64,000 bases of DNA from an uncultured Bacteroidota bacterium (lineage in GTDB: Bacteria; Bacteroidota; Bacteroidia; Flavobacteriales; Flavobacteriaceae). Shown one piece after another: positions 30,712 through 40,645 of the stretch; position 1 is the stretch's first letter; each line of letters starts with the position of its first letter. The stretch is from NCBI GenBank assembly GCA_902594745.1, contig CACJNF010000006.1:7501-71500 (forward strand). Reading direction: 5' to 3'. A model generated the notes under the pieces. The model worked only from the letters and a program-made list of their open reading frames with translations, had not been told where the DNA came from and ran no database searches. The translations under genes and the position numbers were made by a program.

Positions 30712-33700
30712 ATGAAAAGACTATTAATCATTTTATTGGCATTTCTATTATTCATTCCGATAGATGCTAACTCACAAAGAAAAAGAAATCAAAAAGAGAA
30801 TACTAACACTGAAAAGGTATCTCTTACTGCATTTAAATTTAGAAATATTGGTCCTGGATTCTTATCCGGGAGGATTTCAGACATAGCGATTCATCCTGAA
30901 AATGAAAACGTTTGGTATATAACAGCTGGATCAGGTGGTGTATGGATGACTGATAATGCCGGCACAACATGGAATCCAATATTTGACAATGAATCCTCGT
31001 ACTCAATAGGAGCTATTGCAATTGATAATTCAAATACTAATATTATTTGGGTAGGTACAGGAGAGAATGTTGGAGGTAGACATGTCGCATATGGTGATGG
31101 AATTTATAAAAGCTCTGATAGTGGAAAATCATGGAAAAATATGGGGCTTAAAAATTCTGAACATATTTCTAAGATTATTGTTCATCCAGACAATTCTGAT
31201 ATTGTATGGGTAGCAGTTCAGGGACCACTTTGGAGTAGTGGAGGAGAGAGAGGTTTATATAAAACAACTGATGGTGGTAAAAATTGGTATAAAACTTTAG
31301 GAAACTCAGAATGGACCGGAGTAACTGATATTATGATTGACCCTAGAGATCCTGATTTAATTTATGCAGCTACATGGGATAGACATAGAACTGTAGCAGC
31401 CTATATGGGTGGCGGTCCTGGTTCTGGAATTCATAAATCTGAAGATGGTGGAGAGTCATGGAAGAAATTGACTAAAGGAATACCAAAATCAAATCTTGGA
31501 AAAATAGGAATTGCAATATCATATCAAAAACCTGATGTTATATATGCTGCAATTGAGGAAGATAGAACAAAAGGAGGAGTTTATAAATCTACAGATAGGG
31601 GAGAGTCATGGAAAAAGATGTCTAACACTGTATCAGGTGGAACTGGTCCTCACTATTATCAAGAGCTTTACACGAGTCCTCATGAATTTGATAGGTTGTA
31701 TCTTATGAATGTTCATATTTTAACTTCAAAAGATGGAGGTAAAAACTTTGAACAACTTACAAATGAGAGAAATTTCTATTATTATTTTGACAAAAAACAC
31801 AGTGACCATCATGCTATGGCATTTAAACCTAGTGATCCAGATTATCTTATGGTTGGTACTGATGCTGGTATTTATGAAAGTTTTGATGATGCTAAAAATT
31901 GGCACTATTTTTTAAACTTACCCTTAACTCAGTTCTACAAAGTTGCTGTTAATAATAAAGAACCATTTTACCATATATTTGGTGGAACACAAGATAACGG
32001 ATCAGCTGGTGGCCCATCAGCTACAGATGAAGAATATGGAATTACAAACAGAGTTTGGTATAAGACATTAATGGCAGATGGTCATCAATCTGCGACAGAT
32101 CCAGTGTATGATGATATAATGTATGCTACTACCCAGGAGGGTGGTTTTCACAGGGTTGATTTGACAACAGGTGAACAAGTTTATATCAAACCTCAGCCTG
32201 AAGAGGGTGATCCATACGAAAGGTTTAATTGGGATACTCCAATATTAGTTAGCCCTCATAATCCTTCAAAAATATACATAGGTTCCTACAGGGTTTGGCA
32301 ATCAGAAAATAGAGGTGATAGCTGGGAAGTGATTTCTGGAGATCAAACAAGAAATGAAAATAGAATAGAGTTACCAATTCTTGGTAGAAAACAAAGTTGG
32401 GATAATTCTTGGGATGTTAAGGCAATGTCTCAGTATAATACTATAACATCATTATCTGAATCTCCAGTAAAGGAAGGAATTATTTGGTCAGGAACTGATG
32501 ACGGTTTCATTCATGTTACAACTAACGGAGGTGAAACATGGAAAGAGATACCAGTTACAAAGCTAGGCTTACCAGAAAGGACTTTTGTTAATGATATAAA
32601 AGCAGATCTTTTTGATGAAAGTACTGTTTATGTTTCACTTGATAATCACAAAGAAGGTGATTTAAGCCCATATTTATTTAAGAGTACAGACATGGGACAA
32701 TCATGGGAGTCAATCTCTAATAATATTCCAGATAGAACTTTAATTTGGAGACTTGTTCAAGATCATGTTGAAAAAGATCTATTATTTTTAGCAACAGAAT
32801 TTGGTGTTTATACTTCACTTAATGGAGGGGATTATTGGCAGAAACTGCCTGGAACTCCAACAATTTCTTTTAGAGACCTTGTGATACAAAAAAGAGAAAA
32901 TGATCTTGTTGCAGCTTCTTTTGGAAGAGGATTCTTTGTACTTGATGACTATTCTGCTCTAAGGGGGATGATGAATAAAGAAAATCTTTCTGCTAAAGGT
33001 AAATTATTCAAACCAAGAGATGCCAAGCTATTTAAACCTAGAAATGCGTTAGGTAATACAGGTGGTCAATATTACGTGGCTGAAAACCCAACTTTTGGTG
33101 CAGTCTTCACATATCATATAAAAGATGTTCCACAAACCATTAAATCTAACAGAAAAAAGATGGAATCAACATTAAACAAGCAAGGTAAAGACATACCTTT
33201 TCCTGGTTATGAGTCTTTAACTAAAGAAATGAGAGAGAAGCCTGCACAATTACTTCTATCAATTAATGACTCTAATGGTAATTTAATTAGAAATGTAAGT
33301 AAAAATGCAACCAAAGGGACTGGAAAAATTGTTTGGGATCTTAAGCACAAAAGTTATAATACTATAACTTCAAGATCTGGTTGGAGGCAAATGGCAGGAC
33401 CTTTTGTTACTCCTGGAACTTACACAGCAACTTTATATATTCAAAAGGATGGCAATCTTGAAAAAATTGATGGTCCTGTTGAGTTTGGAGTTAAATTATT
33501 AAGAGAGGGTGTTCTTAAAGGAGCCTCTTATGATGAGTATAATTCTCATGCTGCTGATCTTGCGGTAATATATAATGAATACTCAAAATATTCTGATACA
33601 TTCTCAAGGCTTCAATCTAAATTAAACTTATTGGAGAAGGCATTAATGTTAACTGAATCACTATCAGAAGATATGTTTATGGAACTTGAAAAAGTAAAAA

Positions 33701-33984
33701 ATCAGTACTTATCAATGAGAGATAAATATGGAACAAATCCAGCAAAGAATGAAATTGGAGAGTGGGATAAGCCCACAATCGGATCAAGGTTATCAATTGC
33801 ATCTCAAGGTTTGTCTACTTTCTATGGTCCAACAGGTATGAATAAATATAATCTAGAAATAGCTAAAATATTAGTTAGTGAGTATAAAGATGATGTTGAA
33901 TCGATTAATGCGATAGTTGAAGATTTAGAAGAAAAAATAAAAAATCTTAACCATCCACATATTTCAGGATCAGGAATTAACTAG
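30712..33984 (+). CDS. VPS10/sortilin-like BNR-repeat (glycosyl hydrolase-annotated) secreted protein
   Basis: Signal peptide; repeated KSxDxGxSWK / TTDGGKNWYK Asp-box motifs. Confidence 0.88.
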   Translation: MKRLLIILLAFLLFIPIDANSQRKRNQKENTNTEKVSLTAFKFRNIGPGFLSGRISDIAIHPENENVWYITAGSGGVWMTDNAGTTWNPIFDNESSYSIGAIAIDNSNTNIIWVGTGENVGGRHVAYGDGIYKSSDSGKSWKNMGLKNSEHISKIIVHPDNSDIVWVAVQGPLWSSGGERGLYKTTDGGKNWYKTLGNSEWTGVTDIMIDPRDPDLIYAATWDRHRTVAAYMGGGPGSGIHKSEDGGESWKKLTKGIPKSNLGKIGIAISYQKPDVIYAAIEEDRTKGGVYKSTDRGESWKKMSNTVSGGTGPHYYQELYTSPHEFDRLYLMNVHILTSKDGGKNFEQLTNERNFYYYFDKKHSDHHAMAFKPSDPDYLMVGTDAGIYESFDDAKNWHYFLNLPLTQFYKVAVNNKEPFYHIFGGTQDNGSAGGPSATDEEYGITNRVWYKTLMADGHQSATDPVYDDIMYATTQEGGFHRVDLTTGEQVYIKPQPEEGDPYERFNWDTPILVSPHNPSKIYIGSYRVWQSENRGDSWEVISGDQTRNENRIELPILGRKQSWDNSWDVKAMSQYNTITSLSESPVKEGIIWSGTDDGFIHVTTNGGETWKEIPVTKLGLPERTFVNDIKADLFDESTVYVSLDNHKEGDLSPYLFKSTDMGQSWESISNNIPDRTLIWRLVQDHVEKDLLFLATEFGVYTSLNGGDYWQKLPGTPTISFRDLVIQKRENDLVAASFGRGFFVLDDYSALRGMMNKENLSAKGKLFKPRDAKLFKPRNALGNTGGQYYVAENPTFGAVFTYHIKDVPQTIKSNRKKMESTLNKQGKDIPFPGYESLTKEMREKPAQLLLSINDSNGNLIRNVSKNATKGTGKIVWDLKHKSYNTITSRSGWRQMAGPFVTPGTYTATLYIQKDGNLEKIDGPVEFGVKLLREGVLKGASYDEYNSHAADLAVIYNEYSKYSDTFSRLQSKLNLLEKALMLTESLSEDMFMELEKVKNQYLSMRDKYGTNPAKNEIGEWDKPTIGSRLSIASQGLSTFYGPTGMNKYNLEIAKILVSEYKDDVESINAIVEDLEEKIKNLNHPHISGSGIN

Positions 33985-35188
33985 AATAACTTTGATTTAA
34001 TTCGAAACATTCTAAATCAAAATATTTAACAGAAGATAGAAGGTGGTCAAAAATATCAGAGGTTAAGCCCTCATATTTTGTCCACTCTTTGTCTTTTGAA
34101 AAAGTATAAATCTGAATAGGTATACCCTGTGAAGTAGGTTCAAGTTGTCTACACATTAAAGTTAAGTCTTCATTTGTCATTGGGTGTGATTTCAAATACT
34201 CTTCAATATAAATTCTAAACACCCCTAGATTAGTAAGATTTCTTCCGTTTAATAACATAGATTTATCAATGCTATTCTTCTTGTTGTATTCATCTATTTC
34301 AGCAACTCTTGAATCAATATATTCTGAAATTAGATTAACTTTTTTAAGGTTTTCAATATCATCACTCTCAAGAAATTTAACAGAACTCGGCTTAATAAGT
34401 AATGATCTTTTAATCCTTCTTCCCTTAGATTCTTCCATGCCTCTCCAATTAATAAATGAATCAGATACAAGTTTATATGTTGGGATTGTAGTAATAGTAT
34501 TGTCAAAGTTTTGAACTTTAACTGTAGATAGGTTAACTTCTATAACTGTTCCATCTGCGTCAGATCCTTTCATAGTAATCCAATCTCCAATTCTAACAGT
34601 GTCATTAACTGTAATTTGAATACTAGAAACAAAACCAAGTATTGTATCTCTAAATACAAGAATAATTATGGCTGACAATGCTCCAAGAGATGCAAGAAAA
34701 GTACCAATTTCTCGACCAGTAAGTACTGATAAGATCAAAATTATTCCAATGAACCATAGAAATATCATAACTACTTGTATGTAGCTATCAATTGGTATAT
34801 GTTTTAGAGATGAGCTTAATTTAAAATAATCCTTAACAGTTCCTAAAACAGATCTTACAGTGACAATAAATAATATTATAGTTGTAGCCTCTAGAACTAT
34901 TAATAAATCTTCATTATAAAGAGGTAAAACCCAAAAAAGAAAAAATAAAGATGGAACATATGATAGTAATCTAGGAATCTTATTTTTGATTAATAAATCA
35001 TCAAAAGTAGAGGCAGTAGATTTTGCAATTCTTTTAAAAAATGATAAAATTATTTTTCTTCCAATGAAATTAATAAGTGTAACTATTGTTACTATTGAAA
35101 CTAAAATTAGTCCAGAAGCTAGCAATTGAGATAATCCTAATGGCAAACCATAGTTACTCAGAAATTCTAATATTTGATCTTTAAACAT
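33977..35188 (-). CDS. Mechanosensitive ion channel (MscS/MscM family)
   Basis: [86 protein letters not shown]-like arrangement. Confidence 0.92.
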   Translation of the reverse strand: [403 protein letters not shown]

Positions 35189-35203
35189 TTTACAAAAATA
35201 AAA

Positions 35204-35229
35204 AACCCACCATAAAGGTGGGTTCTTTT
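35204..35229 (-). terminator. Intrinsic terminator downstream of secreted paralogue pair
   Basis: AACCCACC-ataaa-GGTGGGTT hairpin with A/T flanks. Confidence 0.8.
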
Positions 35230-35248
35230 CTAATAAAAAATTGGTTTA

Positions 35249-36022
35249 TTAGTTATGAATTGATACAAGCTCAACAGTTATTGGGTCGGCATGTTGACTT
35301 GATGCTTGAAGTCCTTCCTGAAGTTTTTGAAACTTAAAACTATCAGTTGGCATACCTACCGCTATTGATCCACCTTCAACTGGTCTATTGAAAAAGAAGT
35401 GACTCATGCCTTCATAAGCATTCTCAGTTCTTTCGTACACTTTTGATAACCCCCAATATCTATGCTTACCACTAATTATAGCTTTTTCTACATATGGTTT
35501 GAAAAATAAAGATTCATACTTTTCAAAATCATCATTTTGAGCTTGGGTAGGAGTAATTATAAAGGTGTCACCTGGTTCTAGGCTTCCACCTGCCCAAATA
35601 GTTCTATCAACTTGCTTAAGGTGGTAGTTTCTTCTTTCTTTACTTTCAGCCCCAACACTACTCATAATTCTCTCAATTCTCCTATTGGATATTTTTCCTT
35701 TATGAGCTTCTTTAGCCAGTGCAACCCAATCATCAGTTGTCCAACTATTGTTGTATGCGTCAAGTTGCTCCTTAGAGCTAAATCCAGTATTAATAATGTA
35801 GTGTGGACCATTTTCACCTATTTCAGATGTAACTTTCCAAACTGCTTGCCATTCCTGGATACCTTTCTCAATTGCTAGATCATGAATAGGTCCAAAAAAT
35901 GCTTCTAAAGCTAAATATTGTTCCTCTTGACCTTCATTTAATTGTACAGCACTCATGATGGTGTATTGAGCTGAAGCATTAAATGTGAATGTTATTAATA
36001 ATGTTAATATAAATTTTTTCAT
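35249..36022 (-). CDS. Secreted protein of unknown function, copy 2 of tandem pair
   Basis: Signal peptide MKKFILTLLITFTFNASAQ; paralogous to upstream ORF. Start at MKKFIL rather than the ORF-track 36061. Confidence 0.8.
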   Translation of the reverse strand: MKKFILTLLITFTFNASAQYTIMSAVQLNEGQEEQYLALEAFFGPIHDLAIEKGIQEWQAVWKVTSEIGENGPHYIINTGFSSKEQLDAYNNSWTTDDWVALAKEAHKGKISNRRIERIMSSVGAESKERRNYHLKQVDRTIWAGGSLEPGDTFIITPTQAQNDDFEKYESLFFKPYVEKAIISGKHRYWGLSKVYERTENAYEGMSHFFFNRPVEGGSIAVGMPTDSFKFQKLQEGLQASSQHADPITVELVSIHN

Positions 36023-36036
36023 TTTTTCATTATTTT

Positions 36037-36798
36037 TTAATCTTCTGCAGAGAACACGCAAGTAAGCTCAGTAGCATCAGCCATATCTCTTGCGGATTCA
36101 ATACCTTCCCAAAGCTTATCCCATTTAAAACCACTAGGAGAATCCCACTCTCCAGGGTTTTCTGCTCTAAGATTCCAAGCCATGTGAGTCCAACCTTCGT
36201 ATGCGTTTTCAGATCTATCTACAACCTCAGCTAAAACCCATTGTCTTAGGTTTCCTTTAAGGATATTTTTTTCAGCAACTGGTTTCCAAACTTCTGATTC
36301 ATATGATTCAAAATCATCAGATTTTTTATTCATAAGGTTTATAGTAGCTACGTCTCCTTTCTTGATTTTACCTCCAGATCGAATTGTAAAATCAACTGCT
36401 TTAATTCTATAAACTCTTCTTTCTTTTTCAGCGTCATAAGCAGAATTATCAAACATTTTTGCAATAGCTCTCCTGGACATTTTACCTTTATAAACTTTCT
36501 GTGCAATTGCCTGATTGTCTACTCCAGCTTCCATCTGTTCAATAGATGAGTAGTTGTCAAAAATAAAGTACTCTGGAGCACTTTCTTCATCTCCCTCTTT
36601 AGGAGTTCTCTTCCATACAGACCATCCTGATCTTAGACCTTGTTTTAAAGCTTCTTTATGTATTTCAGAGTAAAATGATTCAAGCTCTAAGTATTGTTTT
36701 TCTCCTCCATCTTTAAGATCAACAGCCCACATAACGGCATATTGAGCATTTATGGAATAGGAAAAAACTAACAATAGAGTTAATAATAAATTTTTCAT
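36037..36798 (-). CDS. Secreted protein of unknown function, copy 1 of tandem pair
   Basis: Signal peptide MKNLLLTLLLVFSYSINAQ; shared YxxLExF...RxVYRIKAVDxTIxxGGxIxxGD...RSENAYEGW pattern with the neighbour. Confidence 0.8.
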   Translation of the reverse strand: MKNLLLTLLLVFSYSINAQYAVMWAVDLKDGGEKQYLELESFYSEIHKEALKQGLRSGWSVWKRTPKEGDEESAPEYFIFDNYSSIEQMEAGVDNQAIAQKVYKGKMSRRAIAKMFDNSAYDAEKERRVYRIKAVDFTIRSGGKIKKGDVATINLMNKKSDDFESYESEVWKPVAEKNILKGNLRQWVLAEVVDRSENAYEGWTHMAWNLRAENPGEWDSPSGFKWDKLWEGIESARDMADATELTCVFSAED

Positions 36799-36975
36799 AT
36801 AGTTAATTATTTTTTATTATAATAGGTGAAAATTAGTAAATAATCATTTAGAATGAATCTAAACTGTATTATTTAACACTAATATTTAGATATATTAAAG
36901 ATTTGATAATATAGCGTTAATAATATTATTAAATTATTAATAAATAGTAAAAAAATATATGAAATTGTTAAAAAG

Positions 36976-37371
36976 TGGAGTCGGCGGGATTCGAACCCGC
37001 GTCCAAACAAGTAATTAAACTATCGTCTACAAGTTTATTCATCTTTAAATTTTCGAGAAAATACTAGGTAGATAACAACCATAATATTAACCTTATCACT
37101 TTTAGTTTTGAATCTTACTCAGTGAATGTAAAACTCTAGATTAACTTAATGGTGTCTCAAATATAAAAACTGTTAATCTTAGTTTTTATGAGACATCTAG
37201 CTTCTCAACCTAGTTGAGATTAGCAAAGACCTACTATAATTCAGTCAATTATGCAGCTAGAGCGTAGTTATTTTCGCCATTTAAAAGTTGAAAAATAGAT
37301 TTACGAGATTATTTTCATCACTCGACTTGCAAATAATTAAATTAGTCTTGCTGTCAAAACCAGTCGACCCC
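36976..37371 (-). ncRNA. ssrA: tmRNA
   Basis: Minus strand 5' GGGGTCGACTGGTTTTGACAGCAAG ... GGGTTCGAATCCCGCCGACTCCA 3'; tag ORF 37249-37278 GGCGAAAATAACTACGCTCTAGCTGCATAA = GENNYALAA*. Confidence 0.97.
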
Positions 37372-37416
37372 AAAATTTCAAAGTACAAAAGTTTGGCAAA
37401 GATATGATAAATAAGG

Positions 37417-38217
37417 CTATAATTTAGATGTAGTCTCTCTAATGGCTATAAGATTGGTAAGAAGCTCTTCTACTTTGTTTATATCTAGCATATTTGCACC
37501 ATCGCTTTTTGCTGAAGACGGGTCAGTATGTGTTTCTAGGAAAATTCCATCAACACCGTTAACAATTCCAGCTCTAGCAAGTGATTCAATGTACTCTGGG
37601 TTACCACCAGTAACTCCAGAAGATTGGTTTGGTTTCTGAACTGAATGTGTGACATCCAAAATTGTAGGTGCTATCTTTTTTAATTCATTAATACCCCTGA
37701 AATCAACAATTAAATCATTATAGCCAAATTGAGTTCCTCTTTCAGTAATCATTACCTTTTGATTTCCAGATTCAACTACTTTATCAACTGCATATTTCAT
37801 GCTATCTGCACTCATAAATTGACCTTTTTTTATATTAATTATTTTATTTGTATTTGCAGCACTTACAAGTATGTCTGTTTGTCGAGCAAGAAAAGCAGGT
37901 ATTTGAACAATATCTACATATTCTGCTGCCATTTTTGCCTCACTTGCACTATGAATATCAGTAATAACAGGAATATTAAATTTAGAACTGATATCTCCCA
38001 AAATATTTAGGGCTTCTAAATCGCCAATACCAGTAAAACTGTCTAATCGTGTTCTGTTAGCTTTTCTGTAACTACCTTTAAATACAAATGGTATTGATAA
38101 TTTTGTAGTTATTTCTTTAAGTTTTTTAGCTATTTCAATAGCTATATCTCTTCCTTCAATTGCACATGGTCCCGCAATCAATAAAAATTTATTTTTCTCA
38201 ATTTTATCTGTAATCAT
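37417..38217 (-). CDS. kdsA: 2-dehydro-3-deoxyphosphooctonate aldolase (KDO-8-P synthase)
   Basis: LIAGPCAIEGRD; FKGSYRKANRTRLDSFTG; TERGTQFGYNDLIVDFRG. Confidence 0.95.
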   Translation of the reverse strand: MITDKIEKNKFLLIAGPCAIEGRDIAIEIAKKLKEITTKLSIPFVFKGSYRKANRTRLDSFTGIGDLEALNILGDISSKFNIPVITDIHSASEAKMAAEYVDIVQIPAFLARQTDILVSAANTNKIINIKKGQFMSADSMKYAVDKVVESGNQKVMITERGTQFGYNDLIVDFRGINELKKIAPTILDVTHSVQKPNQSSGVTGGNPEYIESLARAGIVNGVDGIFLETHTDPSSAKSDGANMLDINKVEELLTNLIAIRETTSKL

Positions 38218-38233
38218 TTATCAATATTAGTTA

Positions 38234-38908
38234 TTATTTTCTTTTCACTTCAAAAAATTTTCCATCTTCACATTTATATACTTTACCCTCCAGTTTCAAT
38301 ATTAGGTTATAGTCATGTGTAGCAATTATAATAGATGTACCAAGTTTATTCAATCTTTGAAATAATTCGATTATCTCCAAACTAGTTTCAGGATCTAAGT
38401 TTCCAGTTGGCTCATCTGCAATTATTAATTCAGGATTATTAAGGATAGATCTAGCTATTGCTACTCTCTGTTGTTCTCCACCTGACAATTCGTTAGGAAA
38501 TTTGTCTAAAGAAGAAGTAATACCTACTAACTTAAGAACTCTTTTAACTTTCTTTTCAATTTCCTGCTTAACATTATGTCCTGTTGCTTTTAAAACAAAT
38601 TCTAGATTATCATAAATGGATCTATCATTTAGAAGTTTAAAATCTTGAAAAACAAATCCAATCTTTCTTCTTAAAAGAGGAATGCTACTTTCACTAATTT
38701 TATTAAGATCATATCCTAATACTTCAAATTTTTTACTTTTTTCTATTTCTAAATTTGCAAAGATTGAATTTATAAAAGTAGTCTTTCCACTACCAGTTTT
38801 TCCAATCAAAAATTTCATCTCTCCGTTATCTAATTGGAAATTAATATTTTGAAGTACATTATTATTTCCAATTTTTAAATCAGTATCTAGAATATTTATA
38901 GTCCCCAT
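38234..38908 (-). CDS. FtsE-like ABC transporter ATP-binding protein
   Basis: LIGKTGSGKTTFINSIFA; FVFQDFKLLNDRSIYDNLEFVLKATG; ELSGGEQQRVAIARSILNNPELIIADEPTGNLDPETS. Start at MGTINI. Confidence 0.88.
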   Translation of the reverse strand: MGTINILDTDLKIGNNNVLQNINFQLDNGEMKFLIGKTGSGKTTFINSIFANLEIEKSKKFEVLGYDLNKISESSIPLLRRKIGFVFQDFKLLNDRSIYDNLEFVLKATGHNVKQEIEKKVKRVLKLVGITSSLDKFPNELSGGEQQRVAIARSILNNPELIIADEPTGNLDPETSLEIIELFQRLNKLGTSIIIATHDYNLILKLEGKVYKCEDGKFFEVKRK

Positions 38909-38996
38909 ATAGATCATTTCAAAGTAATGAAATATTAAACTTTTTTTATTAATAATATTAAGTTTTTTTTGTTTCATTAATATCATTTGATTTAAT

Positions 38997-40640
38997 TTGT
39001 ACTTTCATTTTTTTATGAATAAAAAACTTCTTCTTTTATTACTTATTCTATTATCGTCCTGTTCTGAGAAGGTTGACCTTATTGTTCACAATGCTAATAT
39101 TTATAATCTTAATTCATCTCTAGATAAAACCTCTTCTTTTGCTGTTAAAGATGGTAAGTTTATATATATTGGAAATGACGAAATTTTATCAAAATATTCA
39201 TCGACAAATATTATAAATGTACAAGGTCTTCCAATTTATCCTGGATTTATTGATTCACATGCTCATTTCTTCGATTTAGGTTATTATCTAAATCAGGTTG
39301 ATCTAAAAAATACTAATAGCCTAAAAGAAGTAATCGAAAGAGTAATTAGCTTTGATAGTGAGAATAAATCTGAATTTCTTATTGGAAGAGGTTGGGATCA
39401 GAACGATTGGATTAATAAGGAATTTCCAGATAATTTATTACTAAATAAAGAATTCCCAGACAAAGCTGTAGTATTAAGGAGAATTGATGGTCATGCATAC
39501 CTTGTAAATGACTTTGCATTAGAGCTTGCTGGAATTGATAACTTAACTGATGTTGAGGGTGGTGAATTTATCAAGAAGAATGGAAAGCTAACAGGAGTTC
39601 TCATAGATAATGCTATGCGTTTAATTGATGAAATAATCCCTGAGCCAACAGAGGAACAATCAGTAAAGGCTCTTCTAAGTGCTCAAGATCTTGCATTTGA
39701 AAATGGATTAACAACAATTTCTGACGCTGGACTAACAAAATCTCAAATAGATCTTATTGATGAACTCCAAAATGATGGCATTTTAAAAATAAGAATTTAT
39801 GCAATGATTGAAAACGAACCTAAAACTCTTAAATATTATTTAGATTCAGGCCCATATAAAACAGATAGACTAAACGTTAGATCAGTTAAAGTTTATGCTG
39901 ACGGTGCGCTAGGTTCAAGAGGTGCTCTAATGATTAATGATTATTCTGATAGAAAAGGCTTTAAGGGTATTATTAGAACTCCTATTGATTCAATTCAAAA
40001 TCTTGCTTTCAAGTTAGCAGGTACAGGATTTCAAATGAATACTCATGCAATTGGTGATGATGCAAATAGAATTGTAATTAAAGCATACAGAGATGCTTTG
40101 TTTAACTACAGGGATCCAAGATGGCGAATTGAACATGCTCAAGTTGTATCTGAAGATGATTTCGAGTTTTTCAACTCAAAAATAATTCCATCTGTTCAGC
40201 CCACACATGCTACTAGTGATATGTACTGGCTTAATGATAGAATTGGTCCCGAAAGAGCTAAAAACGCCTATGCATATAAGAAACTTCTTGAAAGATCAGG
40301 TATTATTGCCTTTGGAACAGATTTTCCAGTTGAAGATATAAGTCCAATAATGACATTTTATTCTGCAGTTGCTAGAAAAGATTTATCTGGATATCCTGAA
40401 GGTGGTTTTCAAATTGAGAATGCATTAGGACGAACAGATGCAATTCTTGCTATGACTATTAGTGGTGCTTATGCAAATTTTGAAGAAGAAGAAAAAGGTA
40501 GCATAGAAGTCGGAAAATTTGCAGATTTTATAATACTTGACAATGATTTGATTGAATCAGCTGAAAATAGAATTCCTTACACTAACATTGTCGCTACTTT
40601 TCTAAATGGTGAACTAGTTTTTAACAGAAGATTTAATTAA
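38997..40640 (+). CDS. Amidohydrolase family lipoprotein (YtcJ-like)
   Basis: Lipobox LLSSC; YPGFIDSHAHFFDLG; GRGWDQNDW; MNTHAIGDDANR; GTDFPVEDISPI. Confidence 0.92.
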   Translation: MYFHFFMNKKLLLLLLILLSSCSEKVDLIVHNANIYNLNSSLDKTSSFAVKDGKFIYIGNDEILSKYSSTNIINVQGLPIYPGFIDSHAHFFDLGYYLNQVDLKNTNSLKEVIERVISFDSENKSEFLIGRGWDQNDWINKEFPDNLLLNKEFPDKAVVLRRIDGHAYLVNDFALELAGIDNLTDVEGGEFIKKNGKLTGVLIDNAMRLIDEIIPEPTEEQSVKALLSAQDLAFENGLTTISDAGLTKSQIDLIDELQNDGILKIRIYAMIENEPKTLKYYLDSGPYKTDRLNVRSVKVYADGALGSRGALMINDYSDRKGFKGIIRTPIDSIQNLAFKLAGTGFQMNTHAIGDDANRIVIKAYRDALFNYRDPRWRIEHAQVVSEDDFEFFNSKIIPSVQPTHATSDMYWLNDRIGPERAKNAYAYKKLLERSGIIAFGTDFPVEDISPIMTFYSAVARKDLSGYPEGGFQIENALGRTDAILAMTISGAYANFEEEEKGSIEVGKFADFIILDNDLIESAENRIPYTNIVATFLNGELVFNRRFN

Positions 40641-40645
40641 TATTT

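Noticed and set aside
36799-36975. 177-nt AT-rich gap between secreted paralogues and tmRNA, considered as ncRNA
   Set aside because: No stable hairpin or conserved core recognised; likely promoter/spacer.
38234-38908. FtsE-like ATPase considered as part of an adjacent transporter system
   Set aside because: No permease (FtsX-like) partner is adjacent; neighbours are kdsA and an amidohydrolase, so no system can be claimed.
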